A stretch of DNA of 41,492 bases from an uncultured Lachnospiraceae bacterium (GCA_959022495.1 CAUEYX010000027.1:1-41492), one strand, 5' to 3'; shown: positions 18,085-26,473, counted from the stretch's first letter. Notes: generated from the sequence alone by a model not told the origin. Translations and numbers: made by a program.

Positions 18085-18159
18085 AATAGACAGTGGATGG
18101 ACGGCTGTTACTCTGCTGTCTGTCAAAAGTAATCATAATAATACAGAAGAGGTACGCAT

Positions 18160-19665
18160 ATGAAAGTATTCAAGAAATTGGCAGGGCTGGTCCTTGCGGT
18201 ATGTCTTATGGTTCCTATGCTGGGGACGGTCGTATTTGCGGCAGACGGTGTACTGATGTTCTCTGACCCTTCGACGAAAGTCGGAGAGAATGTCGGGATT
18301 GATCTCGTCGTTCAGAGCAGCGCAGGCACGGTGGGAAGCGTAAACGTGACGATGAGTTATGATGCGGCGGCGCTGGAGTTTGTCAGCGGTGACGGGTTTA
18401 CCGCCGATGGATCAGGCAGCCTGACTTACACAGGAACGGGAAGCGGCAGCGAACTCAGGACGACGGTGACGTTCCGTGCCCTCAAGGCGACGGATACGAC
18501 GCTGACCGTTAACAGCAGTTCTGCAACCCTGTCTTCAGGAGAAACACTGAATCTGGAACAAGGTTCTTCCGCGATTTCCATTGCGGCTGCTGATGACGGG
18601 ACAACGAGTGTGGAGCCGTCCGCAGCGGCAGCAGCAGAGCCGGGAGAAGACACTGGAATTATTGTCACTGTGAACGGAACAGATTATCATTTTTCAGAAG
18701 CGTTTACGACATCAGATATTCTGGAAGGATTCTCTGAGACGAAAATGACATTTAACGGCGAAGAGAGGAAATTCATTGTAAATGATGCAGGGGTTTATCT
18801 GGGCTATCTGACAGATGGGGCCGGCTCGGGCAGTTTCTTCCTGTTTAATACAGAGGACGCTACATTCGCTCCTTTTGCCCAGCTGACGATCTCTGATACA
18901 ACTTCGATTATTCCTCTTGACAAACCGGAGGAAGTGGATCTGCCTGATAATTATCAGGAGTCTGAGCTGACTGTACAGGATCAGGTGTTCCCCATCTGGT
19001 CCGATCCCTCAGAGTCTGACAGATATTATCTGATCTATGCGCTGAATACGAGGACAGGACAGGAGAGTCTGTATCAGTATGACTCAGAGGATGGGACTTA
19101 CCAGTATTTTGAGGCGCCGGAACCTGTTGTGGAAGAGGCGCCGGAATCAGCGCTTCCGGGTGCGGCAGGCGCGTTTATCAGTGAGCACATCCTGCCCATA
19201 CTCGTAGCGGCAGCCGCAGTCTGCCTGCTGCTCCTTATTTTGATGATTATTTTTGCTGTTAAACTGGTTCACCGGAATCAGGAACTGGATGACCTGTATG
19301 ATGAGTATGACATTCCGCTGGATGATGATGACGAGCAGGAAGACAGCAGAAAGAAATCCGGGAAAAAGGCTGCGAAGGCCGAAGAAGCGGACGAGGAATA
19401 TGATGACGATGACATCGGGTATGACGACGACTTTGACGCTGAATACGACGACGAAGCCGAGGATGAGGATTATGACGATGACTATGAGTACGAAGATGAC
19501 GGTTTAGACTCTGAGTATGATGACGAGGATGATTTTGAATACGACGAGGATGACGAGGATTTTGACGCTGGGTATGATACGTCTGGACAGAGCAGCGGCC
19601 GGAACAGCGGAAAGAACAGCAATTCCTCTGGAGATGATTATGATATTAACTTCATAGATCTGTAA
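18160..19665 (+). CDS. Secreted membrane protein: cohesin-like domain, TM helix, highly acidic cytoplasmic tail
   Basis: 501 residues. A signal peptide (1-27, ending 'VVFA') precedes a cohesin-like beta-sandwich (about 28-145: 'VGENVGIDLVVQSSAGTVGS', 'VTMSYDAAALEFVSGDGF'). A second extracellular region (about 165-325) has 'YYLIYALNTRTGQESLYQYD' and no function I can name. One membrane helix (about 343-369) is followed by a tail of about 130 residues, dominated by Asp, Glu and Tyr with a short Lys-rich patch near its start. With the signal peptide, the cohesin part faces out and the acidic part should face the cytoplasm. Cohesins bind dockerin partners in cellulosomes, but no dockerin gene is visible here. 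A GAGG site precedes ATG 18160. The function is unknown. Confidence 0.8.
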   Translation: MKVFKKLAGLVLAVCLMVPMLGTVVFAADGVLMFSDPSTKVGENVGIDLVVQSSAGTVGSVNVTMSYDAAALEFVSGDGFTADGSGSLTYTGTGSGSELRTTVTFRALKATDTTLTVNSSSATLSSGETLNLEQGSSAISIAAADDGTTSVEPSAAAAAEPGEDTGIIVTVNGTDYHFSEAFTTSDILEGFSETKMTFNGEERKFIVNDAGVYLGYLTDGAGSGSFFLFNTEDATFAPFAQLTISDTTSIIPLDKPEEVDLPDNYQESELTVQDQVFPIWSDPSESDRYYLIYALNTRTGQESLYQYDSEDGTYQYFEAPEPVVEEAPESALPGAAGAFISEHILPILVAAAAVCLLLLILMIIFAVKLVHRNQELDDLYDEYDIPLDDDDEQEDSRKKSGKKAAKAEEADEEYDDDDIGYDDDFDAEYDDEAEDEDYDDDYEYEDDGLDSEYDDEDDFEYDEDDEDFDAGYDTSGQSSGRNSGKNSNSSGDDYDINFIDL

Positions 19666-19716
19666 GACACAGGGAAGCGAAAGTGTTTGAGACACTAATA
19701 AAATAAGAGAATGGAT

Positions 19717-19789
19717 AGAGACTCCACAAAGAGCCAGGGGCTGTCCGGGAGAAGCGGATCATCCTTGGAAGACAGAGGAGTCTCTTTTT
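19717..19789 (+). terminator. Long-hairpin intrinsic terminator after the cohesin-domain gene
   Basis: AGAGACTCC (19717-19725) pairs perfectly with GGAGTCTCT (19777-19785), followed by a T tract to 19789. The 51-base loop can fold further, with CTGTC (19741-19745) pairing to GACAG (19771-19775). Stem and T tract are convincing; the large structured loop is unusual. Confidence 0.75.
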
Positions 19790-19880
19790 CAATGTTTGTT
19801 AATGGATTAAACACAGTTTTATCACAATCCAAAGCTATGATAGAACCATAAAAAGAAAAACAGAGAAAGCGGGTAATTTT

Positions 19881-21209
19881 ATGGATAATCAATACAATTA
19901 TTATAACCAGAACGGAAATTATCAATATGGGGGCGGACAGCCGGAAAACCAGAATGCTGCACCGGGGGGTGAGCAGCCGGGACAGAAACCCCATAAAGAG
20001 AAGAAAACACACAAAAGCTTTCCGAAGGCAGCTGCCGTGACAGGACTTGCTATTTTGTTCGGTATTGTCTCAAGCGCGGTATTCCTCACCGCGAATGTGG
20101 TGGGAAGCAGGATACTGGGACTTCGCAGTTCTGATGAGACCACGACGGCGGCTTCAGACAAGGTCAGCAATGGGACAACACTTTCAACTTCTTCCAGTGT
20201 TGTGACATCGGATGTGTCTGATGTCGTGGAAAAAGTAATGCCGTCCATTGTGTCTATTACGAGCATGTCAGTGGAAGAAGTGCAGAGCTTTTTCGGCGGG
20301 ACATATGAGCAGAAGAGTGAAGGCGCGGGGACCGGAATTATTATTGGCGAGAATGATACAGAGCTTTTGATTGTGACAAATAACCATGTGGTGGCGGGCA
20401 GCGATACACTGACAGTTACTTTTGATGATGAGTCCAGCGTAGAAGCGAATATCAAAGGTACAGACGCTGCTTACGATGTGGCAGTGATTGCTGTTCCACT
20501 GGATACGATTTCTGAGGATACATTGGATGCGATTTCAGCGGCAACGCTGGGAGATTCCACGAATCTGAAGATTGGCGAACCGGCCATCGCGATCGGAAAT
20601 GCCCTTGGTTACGGACAGTCTGTCACAACAGGTGTGATCAGTGCGGTAGACCGTTCCGTATCAACAACAGATACTCAGACTGGTGAGACACAGGAGAGCG
20701 GCGCAAAGCTGATCCAGACGGATGCGGCGATCAATCCGGGTAACAGCGGCGGCGCACTCGTAAATGTGAACGGTGAGGTGATTGGGATTAATTCTGCAAA
20801 ATTGACAGGTGAAAGTGTAGAAGGCATCGGATATGCAATCCCAATCAGTGATGTATCAGACCTGATTCAGAATCTGATGAACCAGGAGACAAAGACGAAA
20901 GTAGCGGAGAATGAGCGGGGCATGCTTGGAATTACGGGAATGAGTGTATCGGACGCGTTCTCGCAGCAGATTGATATGCCGGCCGGCGTTTATGTAATGG
21001 AAGTTACCTCCGGCGGAGGAGCTGATGAAGCGGGCATGACCAAAGGGTCCATTATTACAGGAATTAACGGAAGTTCAATTGACAGCATGGAAGCACTCCA
21101 GGAGCAGCTGCAGTATTACGCAAAAGGGGAGACAGTAACCCTTACGATTCTGGTACCTCAGACGAACGGAGAGTATAAAGAACAGTCTTTGGATGTAACT
21201 TTGGGATAA
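19881..21209 (+). CDS. HtrA/DegP-like trypsin-type serine protease with PDZ domain
   Basis: 442 residues. A cytoplasmic Asn/Gln/Gly-rich N-terminus (1-50) leads to one membrane helix (about 52-75), a Ser/Thr linker, the trypsin-like domain and a C-terminal PDZ domain (about 350-435). The triad is visible: His169 in 'VTNNHVVAG', Asp199 in 'AAYDVAVIA' and Ser289 in 'INPGNSGGALV'. The family degrades or refolds damaged exported proteins at the outer face of the membrane; in bacilli it is induced by secretion and wall stress. No CssR-type operator is evident upstream. The ribosome site before ATG 19881 is weak. It is convergent with cotJABC. Confidence 0.93.
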   Translation: MDNQYNYYNQNGNYQYGGGQPENQNAAPGGEQPGQKPHKEKKTHKSFPKAAAVTGLAILFGIVSSAVFLTANVVGSRILGLRSSDETTTAASDKVSNGTTLSTSSSVVTSDVSDVVEKVMPSIVSITSMSVEEVQSFFGGTYEQKSEGAGTGIIIGENDTELLIVTNNHVVAGSDTLTVTFDDESSVEANIKGTDAAYDVAVIAVPLDTISEDTLDAISAATLGDSTNLKIGEPAIAIGNALGYGQSVTTGVISAVDRSVSTTDTQTGETQESGAKLIQTDAAINPGNSGGALVNVNGEVIGINSAKLTGESVEGIGYAIPISDVSDLIQNLMNQETKTKVAENERGMLGITGMSVSDAFSQQIDMPAGVYVMEVTSGGGADEAGMTKGSIITGINGSSIDSMEALQEQLQYYAKGETVTLTILVPQTNGEYKEQSLDVTLG

Positions 21210-21274
21210 TGTTGCGGTGCAGTTAAGAGGCATGTCGGTTATTCCATCAGCAGATATGAAATATGTGAAAGAAG

Positions 21275-21314
21275 ATACGCCTGTTCCGGCAGCTGCCGGG
21301 GCAGGCGTATTTCT
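21275..21314. terminator. Bidirectional terminator between htrA-like gene and cotJABC
   Basis: ATACGCCTG (21275-21283) pairs with CAGGCGTAT (21302-21310), and the interior holds the palindrome CCGGCAGCTGCCGG. T-rich stretches follow on both strands (TTCTG on +, ATCTTCTTTC on -), fitting its place between convergent genes. Confidence 0.7.
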
Positions 21315-21346
21315 GTAAGGAGATTTGAAAGACATATCTGTCCCTG

Positions 21347-21943
21347 CTATTTGTCAAATTCCGGGTTGAACGCGTAGAAATTCCGGCTGTCCAGCTTCTC
21401 CTGGACGATGCGGAGGCTCTCGCCAAAGCGCTGGTAGTGCACGATCTCCCGCTGTCTTAGGAAGCGGATCGGGTCAGCGACTTCCGGGTCTTTGACAAGC
21501 CGCAGGATATTGTCATACGTGGTGCGTGCTTTCTGTTCTGCTGCAAGGTCTTCATGGAGATCTGTGATGGGATCACCTTTGGACTGGAATACAGTTGCAG
21601 TCCAGGGAGTTCCGCTGGCGGCCTGAGGCCAGAGAGCAAGTGTGTGGTCTACATAATATTTGTCAAAGCCGGAGCGCTCGATTTCCTCAGTGGTCAGATC
21701 CTTTGTGAGCTGATAGACGATGGCGCAGATCATCTCCATATGCGCGAGCTCCTCTGTCCCGATATCTGTGAGCGTCCCAGTCACTTCTTTATAAGGCATG
21801 GTATATCTTTGGGACAGATACCGCATGGATGCGGCGAGCTCGCCGTCAGGCCCGCCGAACTGTGTGATGATGATCTGGGCGATTTTGGGGTTGGTCTGGG
21901 TGATTTTCACCGGATACTGCAGTCGTTTCTCATAATTCCACAT
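21347..21943 (-). CDS. cotJC: Spore coat protein CotJC, manganese-catalase family
   Basis: 198 residues, the length of CotJC. The four-helix metal-binding pattern is visible: 'GPDGELAASMRYLSQR', 'IGTEELAHMEMICAIVYQL', 'DLAAEQKARTTYDNIL' and 'RQREIVHYQRFGESL', with the Glu and Glu-X2-His ligands of a dimanganese site. CotJC is a coat protein of the forespore, thought to act against peroxide. ATG 21943 lies three bases after the cotJB stop, with an AGGAGG site inside the end of cotJB. It is the last gene of the minus-strand operon. Confidence 0.95.
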   Translation of the reverse strand: MWNYEKRLQYPVKITQTNPKIAQIIITQFGGPDGELAASMRYLSQRYTMPYKEVTGTLTDIGTEELAHMEMICAIVYQLTKDLTTEEIERSGFDKYYVDHTLALWPQAASGTPWTATVFQSKGDPITDLHEDLAAEQKARTTYDNILRLVKDPEVADPIRFLRQREIVHYQRFGESLRIVQEKLDSRNFYAFNPEFDK

Positions 21944-21946
21944 AGA

Positions 21947-22279
21947 TCAGCATCCTCCTTCCTGCCATGGCCATGGCTCGTTGATCCAGTTCCAGCGTTC
22001 CGTGCAGGATTCATCTGCAGTATCAACGGTCAGCGGGCCGTAAGCCGCCGCATATTCTTTCAACGCTTGACTGCGTTTGCGGCTCATCTCACGGAAGTAC
22101 GCGAGTGCTTCCCGGTCGCAGGGATGCGTATCCAGGTATAATTGGACTTCATTGACCGCAAAGCTGACCTGGTTGATATGGTTCATAAGCTGTCTGCGGT
22201 TCATGTTGTTTCCGCTGGTACGCTGGGACATATCATTCATTCGTCGGTTCATTGTGTGATTGTTCGGCATTGTATTCAT
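21947..22279 (-). CDS. cotJB: Spore coat protein CotJB
   Basis: 110 residues. The conserved core 'LMNHINQVSFAVNEVQLYLD', 'THPCDREALAYF' and the C-terminal 'WNWINEPWPWQ' identify CotJB, a small coat protein needed with CotJA and CotJC. The first 30 residues are Asn/Met/Arg-rich and probably disordered, longer than in Bacillus CotJB. Its ATG overlaps the cotJA stop (ATGA) and an AAGGAGG site lies upstream. Confidence 0.93.
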   Translation of the reverse strand: MNTMPNNHTMNRRMNDMSQRTSGNNMNRRQLMNHINQVSFAVNEVQLYLDTHPCDREALAYFREMSRKRSQALKEYAAAYGPLTVDTADESCTERWNWINEPWPWQEGGC

Positions 22280-22536
22280 CTGCGGCAGCCTCCTTTCCCG
22301 AGAAATGGTTTATCCAGTTCCTGAAAAAGTGTTCCGCGTTCCAGAGCCTTACACGGCTCATAGATATCCTGCCAAGCCTGCCATTTGACGTAAGCCATTG
22401 CAAGAGGGATATCAGACGGGAAAAAATCGTTTGTGTCCAGACACCCGTCCATTCTGCACGGGCAGGCAGCAGGCGCAGCTGCGGAGCCGGACATAGGGCG
22501 GCGCATATAGCGCATGTTATTCTGATAATTTGCCAT
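22276..22536 (-). CDS. cotJA: Spore coat protein CotJA
   Basis: 86 residues, with 'DIPLAMAYVKWQAWQDIYEP' and 'ALERGTLFQELDKPFLG', typical of CotJA. The first gene of cotJABC. An in-frame ATG 18 bases further upstream (22554) is rejected because the AAAGGAG ribosome site lies just after it and serves ATG 22536 at normal spacing. In Bacillus the operon is transcribed by sigma-E in the mother cell; a matching element is proposed upstream here, and sigE itself is near the end of the window. Confidence 0.93.
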   Translation of the reverse strand: MANYQNNMRYMRRPMSGSAAAPAACPCRMDGCLDTNDFFPSDIPLAMAYVKWQAWQDIYEPCKALERGTLFQELDKPFLGKGGCRR

Positions 22537-22572
22537 CAGGGCAGCTCCTTTCATAGATGGTAACTCATTATT

Positions 22573-22600
22573 ATATTATGGTGCCGGCGGGAAGATGTGC
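22573..22600 (-). promoter_or_regulatory. Possible sigma-E promoter for cotJABC
   Basis: On the minus strand, GCACATC (22600-22594) resembles a sigma-E -35 and CATAATAT (22580-22573) a sigma-E -10, 13 bases apart. The -35 match is partial, so the call rests partly on the known regulation of cotJ in Bacillus. Confidence 0.35.
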
Positions 22601-22617
22601 GGAAGAGAAAAAATTCC

Positions 22618-22646
22618 TTTACATTTGGGAGTAAATTATATATAAT
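22618..22646 (+). promoter_or_regulatory. SigA promoter of tRNA-Pro
   Basis: TTTACA (22618-22623), an exact 17-base spacer and the perfect -10 TATAAT (22641-22646). Transcription would start near 22653, five bases before the mature tRNA. Confidence 0.8.
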
Positions 22647-22657
22647 ATATTAGTCGG

Positions 22658-22732
22658 CGGGGTGTGGCTCAGTTTGGTTAGAGCGCACGGCTGGGGGCCG
22701 TGAGGTCGCAGGTTCGAATCCTGTCACCCCGA
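22658..22732 (+). tRNA. tRNA-Pro (anticodon GGG)
   Basis: A complete 75-base cloverleaf. The acceptor stem CGGGGTG (22658-22664) pairs fully with CACCCCG (22725-22731), discriminator A at 22732. D arm GCTC/GAGC; anticodon stem CACGG/CCGTG around loop CTGGGGG with anticodon GGG at 22693-22695; T arm GCAGG, loop TTCGAAT, CCTGT. The 3' CCA is not encoded and must be added by nucleotidyltransferase. It reads CCC and CCU proline codons. Confidence 0.97.
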
Positions 22733-22872
22733 TTTGTACAGAAAGTATATTTTTTATCAGACACAAGACACGGCAGTAAGGGATCAGATCAGGTAAAAAG
22801 ACTTACCGAAACTGGTTCCTTATCTATTATTATGAGTTTGGTGCCGCACAGGTGTAAAAAGGAGACAGGAAT

Positions 22873-24753
22873 ATGTGTGGATTCGCAGGATTTGTAGGCG
22901 AGGCAGAAGACAGAGAACAGGTGCTGGTGAATATGATGAATACCATTATCCACCGGGGACCGGACAGTGAAGGCAGATATGTAGATGAGGATGCGGCGCT
23001 GGGATTCCGCAGACTGAGTATTATTGATCTCTCCTCCGTGGGAGATCAGCCGCTCTACAATGAAGACAGGAGCAAGGTCCTTGTTTTTAACGGGGAGATC
23101 TATAATTATCAGGAACTTCGGAAGGAACTGGTGGAAGCCGGGCATGTATTTGTGTCCAACACAGACTCCGAGACACTGATCCATGGATTCGAAGAATGGG
23201 GCGAAAGCCTTGTTGACCGGCTTCGTGGCATGTATGCCTTTGTAATCTGGGATATTGAGAAGAAACGGCTTTTTGCGGCGAGAGATATTTTCGGCATTAA
23301 GCCGCTTTACTATGCGCAGATGAATGGAACACTTTTGTTTGCCTCAGAGATCAAGGCATTTATGGAGCATCCGAAATTTGATAAAATTTTTAATGAGGAC
23401 GCTCTGGGAAATTATCTGTCGTTTCAGTTTGTTCCCACAAACGAGACCTTTTTTAAAGGTGTATTCTGTCTTCAGCCGGGGCATTATTTTATCTATGAGA
23501 ACGGAGAGATGCAGATCAAGCGGTACTTTGAGCCGAATTTTACGGGGGATAATACAAAATCCTTTGAGGAAGTCGTTGACGAGGTGGAGGCGGTCATGAA
23601 AGAGTCCGTGGAGAAACATAAGATCAGCGATGTGGAGGTCGCATCTTACCTGTCAAGCGGTGTGGACTCCAGCTACCTGACCTGGCTGGGACAGGTGGAC
23701 CACACATTCACCGTGGGTTTTGATGAGGGGCAGTACAGTGAGATCCAGGATGCCAGAGAGTTTGCGGAGAGTATTCATATGCAGAATGATGCCAAGGTGA
23801 TTACACCGGACGAATACTGGGATAAGCTGTCAGATATCCAGTATTATATGGACGAGCCGGTGGCAGATCCGGCGGCAGTCGCCCTGTATTTCTTAAGCGG
23901 TGAGGCGGCCAAGAAGGTAAAAGTGGTTCTCTCAGGAGAAGGATCGGACGAGCTTTTTGGCGGATACAATATTTACTGTGAACCTCTGGAACATACGGCC
24001 TTTAATAAGATTCCTTTCGTCATCCGGCGGTTCCTCGGGAAATTCGCGGAATACTGCCTCCCGCGGGGGACAAAGGGGAGAGGGTTCCTCATGCGCCACG
24101 GAAAAACACTGGAGGAGCGCTATTTTGCCAATGCCACCAACATTTTTACCGAGCGGGAAGCCAACAAAATTTTAAAGAAGGGCTGCAGGCCGGGCATCCA
24201 GGACGTAACCCGCCCTCTGTATGAGCGGGTGAAGGATAAGGACCCGGTGACAAAAATGCAGTATGTAGATATGCATCTCTGGCTGGTCCATGATATCCTG
24301 ATGAAGGGAGATAAAATGGGGATGGCCAACTCTCTGGAAGTCAGGGTGCCATTCCTTGACAAAAAGGTACTGGAGCTGGCTGAGACGCTTCCACTTGATT
24401 ATAAAGTGAGGGCCCCGCAGACGAAAGTGGCCCTGCGGGCGGCTGCTGAGAGAAATATACGGAGTAAGACAGCAGAGAAGAAGAAACTTGGGTTCCCGAT
24501 CCCAATCAGAGTATGGCTGAGAGAAGAGAAATACTATAATAAAGTCAGAGCAATGTTCGCCACCAGTGCGGCGAAGAAATTTTTCAACACGGATATGCTG
24601 ATGAAGATGCTGGATGACCACAGAGAGGGAAAAAATACGAATGAGAAGACGGATGACAGCCGCAAGATTTGGGCGGTGTATATTTTTCTTGTGTGGTATG
24701 ACCGCTTTTTCGAACATGGGAAACCGGTACATCCGTCGATGAATACTAGATAA
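22873..24753 (+). CDS. asnB: Glutamine-dependent asparagine synthetase (AsnB family)
   Basis: 626 residues. The mature N-terminal Cys2 ('MCGFAGFVG') is the glutaminase nucleophile; 'IIHRGPDSEG' and 'LVFNGEIYNYQELR' complete that domain. The synthetase domain has the ATP-pyrophosphatase loop 'SYLSSGVDSSYL' and 'VVLSGEGSDELFGGYNIY'. The textbook reaction is Asp + Gln + ATP to Asn + Glu. The length is close to the Bacillus AsnB/Corynebacterium LtsA group (about 630-640) rather than E. coli AsnB (554), and members of that group amidate meso-diaminopimelate in peptidoglycan, which would fit this neighbourhood. AAAAAGGAG precedes ATG 22873. No T-box leader is visible. Confidence 0.93.
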   Translation: MCGFAGFVGEAEDREQVLVNMMNTIIHRGPDSEGRYVDEDAALGFRRLSIIDLSSVGDQPLYNEDRSKVLVFNGEIYNYQELRKELVEAGHVFVSNTDSETLIHGFEEWGESLVDRLRGMYAFVIWDIEKKRLFAARDIFGIKPLYYAQMNGTLLFASEIKAFMEHPKFDKIFNEDALGNYLSFQFVPTNETFFKGVFCLQPGHYFIYENGEMQIKRYFEPNFTGDNTKSFEEVVDEVEAVMKESVEKHKISDVEVASYLSSGVDSSYLTWLGQVDHTFTVGFDEGQYSEIQDAREFAESIHMQNDAKVITPDEYWDKLSDIQYYMDEPVADPAAVALYFLSGEAAKKVKVVLSGEGSDELFGGYNIYCEPLEHTAFNKIPFVIRRFLGKFAEYCLPRGTKGRGFLMRHGKTLEERYFANATNIFTEREANKILKKGCRPGIQDVTRPLYERVKDKDPVTKMQYVDMHLWLVHDILMKGDKMGMANSLEVRVPFLDKKVLELAETLPLDYKVRAPQTKVALRAAAERNIRSKTAEKKKLGFPIPIRVWLREEKYYNKVRAMFATSAAKKFFNTDMLMKMLDDHREGKNTNEKTDDSRKIWAVYIFLVWYDRFFEHGKPVHPSMNTR

Positions 24754-24826
24754 CCGGCCGCGGCATACAGACAGAATACGGCCGGGACCTAGAACAGACA
24801 TCCAGGAACACAGGACAGGTGATGAT

Positions 24827-26329
24827 ATGAGAAGCAGAACGGTCAGACCGATCAGAGAGCGCGGACAGAATAAAAAAAGCAGAAAGAAGAAAAGGGCAGA
24901 TCTTGGCGATACACAGCCTATGGGAGTGATAGATTATCGGGAGGAGACGTCCTCCCTCTCAGATACAAGACCCATGCGCCCGGTAAGTATACGCTCCGGG
25001 TATGAGAGTTACCAAAGAGCGATTGACAGGAGACGGCAGGTGCTCCACACGCCGAAACCCCTTCCGGAATACAGGCCGCAGAGGCAGGCGCCAGCGCGGG
25101 AGCGGTCCTCCCGGTCCGGACGGCAGCCGGCGCCAAAGGCTCCAAAAAGGAGTGGAATTGCCGCGGTGATTGCCAAGAGCAGGAGCAGGGCGGCAGGGAA
25201 AGAGCAGTACTTTGATTTTGACCTTCTTTTGGTTATTATTTTCCTGATGTGCTTTGGACTGGTCATGCTGTATAGCACCAGTGCCTATGAAGCCCAGTCT
25301 GACTTTGGAAACGATATGTTCTATTTTTCCAAACAGGCGTTGATCGGCGCCGCGGGCATTGTGTGTATGTTTATCGTATCAAAGATCGATTACCATTTTT
25401 ATGGTGCTTTCGCGCTGGAAATCTATATTTTCTCCATGATTATGATGGCGCTTGTGCAGACGCCTCTGGGTGTGACAATCAATGGCGCCAGGCGCTGGAT
25501 CGGTCTTCCGGGGAATATGACGATTCAGCCTGCAGAGATTACAAAGATCGCGGTGATTCTTTTTATTTCTTACGAATTATGCCGCCTTGGCAGAAAGGCG
25601 TACACCATGGAGGGGATTATCCGTGTGCTCGTGCTGGGCGCGGTGGCGTCGGGAGGCGTGCTGTTCCTTACGGATAATCTCAGTACCGCCATCATTGTTA
25701 TGGCGATTACCTGTATCCTGATTTTTGTGATCCATCCCAAGACGAAACCATTCCTCGCCATCATCGGCATCGGAGCGGCGGCAGCGGCCATCGGAATTGC
25801 CATTCTTTCTGTGGCGGCGGCGGACAGTGATAATTTCCGGCTCCAGAGGATTCTCTCCTGGCTGAATCCGGAAGCTACGATGGATACCGGAAGCTATCAG
25901 GTCATGCAGGGGCTGTACGCCATCGGCAGCGGCGGGTTCTTTGGGAAAGGGCTGGGGAACAGCACCCAGAAGCTGGGAGTGATCCCGGAAGCACAGAATG
26001 ATATGATTCTGGTAGTTATCTGTGAGGAGCTGGGCGTGTTCGGCGCGATCGTAATTCTGGTGCTTTTCGGGGTGCTTTTGTACCGGCTGATGTTCATAGC
26101 GAAAAATGCGCCGGATCTATATGGTTCTCTGATTGCGACAGGCATTTTTGCGCACATTGCCCTCCAGGTGATTCTGAATATTGCAGTGGTCACAGGGCTG
26201 CTTCCCACGACGGGAATTACGCTCCCATTCATCAGTTATGGAGGGACCGCGATTCTGTTCCTTATGGCGGAGATGGGCATTGCCCTGGGAATATCGCGCC
26301 GGATCAGGCTTGAGGGTGAAGAAGCGTGA
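24827..26329 (+). CDS. SEDS family (FtsW/RodA/SpoVE) protein with long basic N-terminal extension
   Basis: 500 residues. Residues 1 to about 125 are Arg/Lys/Pro-rich, without hydrophobic segments, and probably a disordered cytoplasmic tail. The remainder is a ten-helix SEDS polymerase: 'GLVMLYSTSAYEAQ', 'GARRWIGLPGNMTIQPAEI', 'GLYAIGSGGFFGKGLGNSTQ', 'IPEAQNDMILVVICEELG' (loop with the conserved Asp) and 'PTTGITLPFISYGGTA'. SEDS proteins polymerise lipid II glycan strands together with a class B PBP. This is the second SEDS gene of the window; the other lies in the dcw cluster at 36271. Role in elongation, division or spore cortex cannot be decided. GACAGGTGATGAT precedes ATG 24827. Confidence 0.92.
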   Translation: MRSRTVRPIRERGQNKKSRKKKRADLGDTQPMGVIDYREETSSLSDTRPMRPVSIRSGYESYQRAIDRRRQVLHTPKPLPEYRPQRQAPARERSSRSGRQPAPKAPKRSGIAAVIAKSRSRAAGKEQYFDFDLLLVIIFLMCFGLVMLYSTSAYEAQSDFGNDMFYFSKQALIGAAGIVCMFIVSKIDYHFYGAFALEIYIFSMIMMALVQTPLGVTINGARRWIGLPGNMTIQPAEITKIAVILFISYELCRLGRKAYTMEGIIRVLVLGAVASGGVLFLTDNLSTAIIVMAITCILIFVIHPKTKPFLAIIGIGAAAAAIGIAILSVAAADSDNFRLQRILSWLNPEATMDTGSYQVMQGLYAIGSGGFFGKGLGNSTQKLGVIPEAQNDMILVVICEELGVFGAIVILVLFGVLLYRLMFIAKNAPDLYGSLIATGIFAHIALQVILNIAVVTGLLPTTGITLPFISYGGTAILFLMAEMGIALGISRRIRLEGEEA

Positions 26330-26473
26330 CAGAAATATGCAGGAGGCAGAGGCACAGGATTTTCACATTCAGGGCTTTCCTTCCAGGGAAATGTATGGTA
26401 TATTTAAATCTGGTATTAAAAACTACATATACTAGAAGTGTAGAATATACATTGCGGTTCTGGAGGGAATATT

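Noticed and set aside
17835..18126. Proline/valine-rich minus-strand open frames opposite the LCP repeat tail
   Set aside because: They arise from the low-complexity GC-rich repeat on the + strand and have no ribosome site or independent support.
22733..22872. Possible T-box or other riboswitch before asnB
   Set aside because: No T-box core sequence is present; only a small GGTAA/TTACC hairpin (22792-22807) is seen and there is no terminator.
24754..24785. CCGGCCG/CGGCCGG inverted repeat after asnB as a terminator
   Set aside because: The seven-bp stem has an 18-base loop and no T tract, so termination is not supported.
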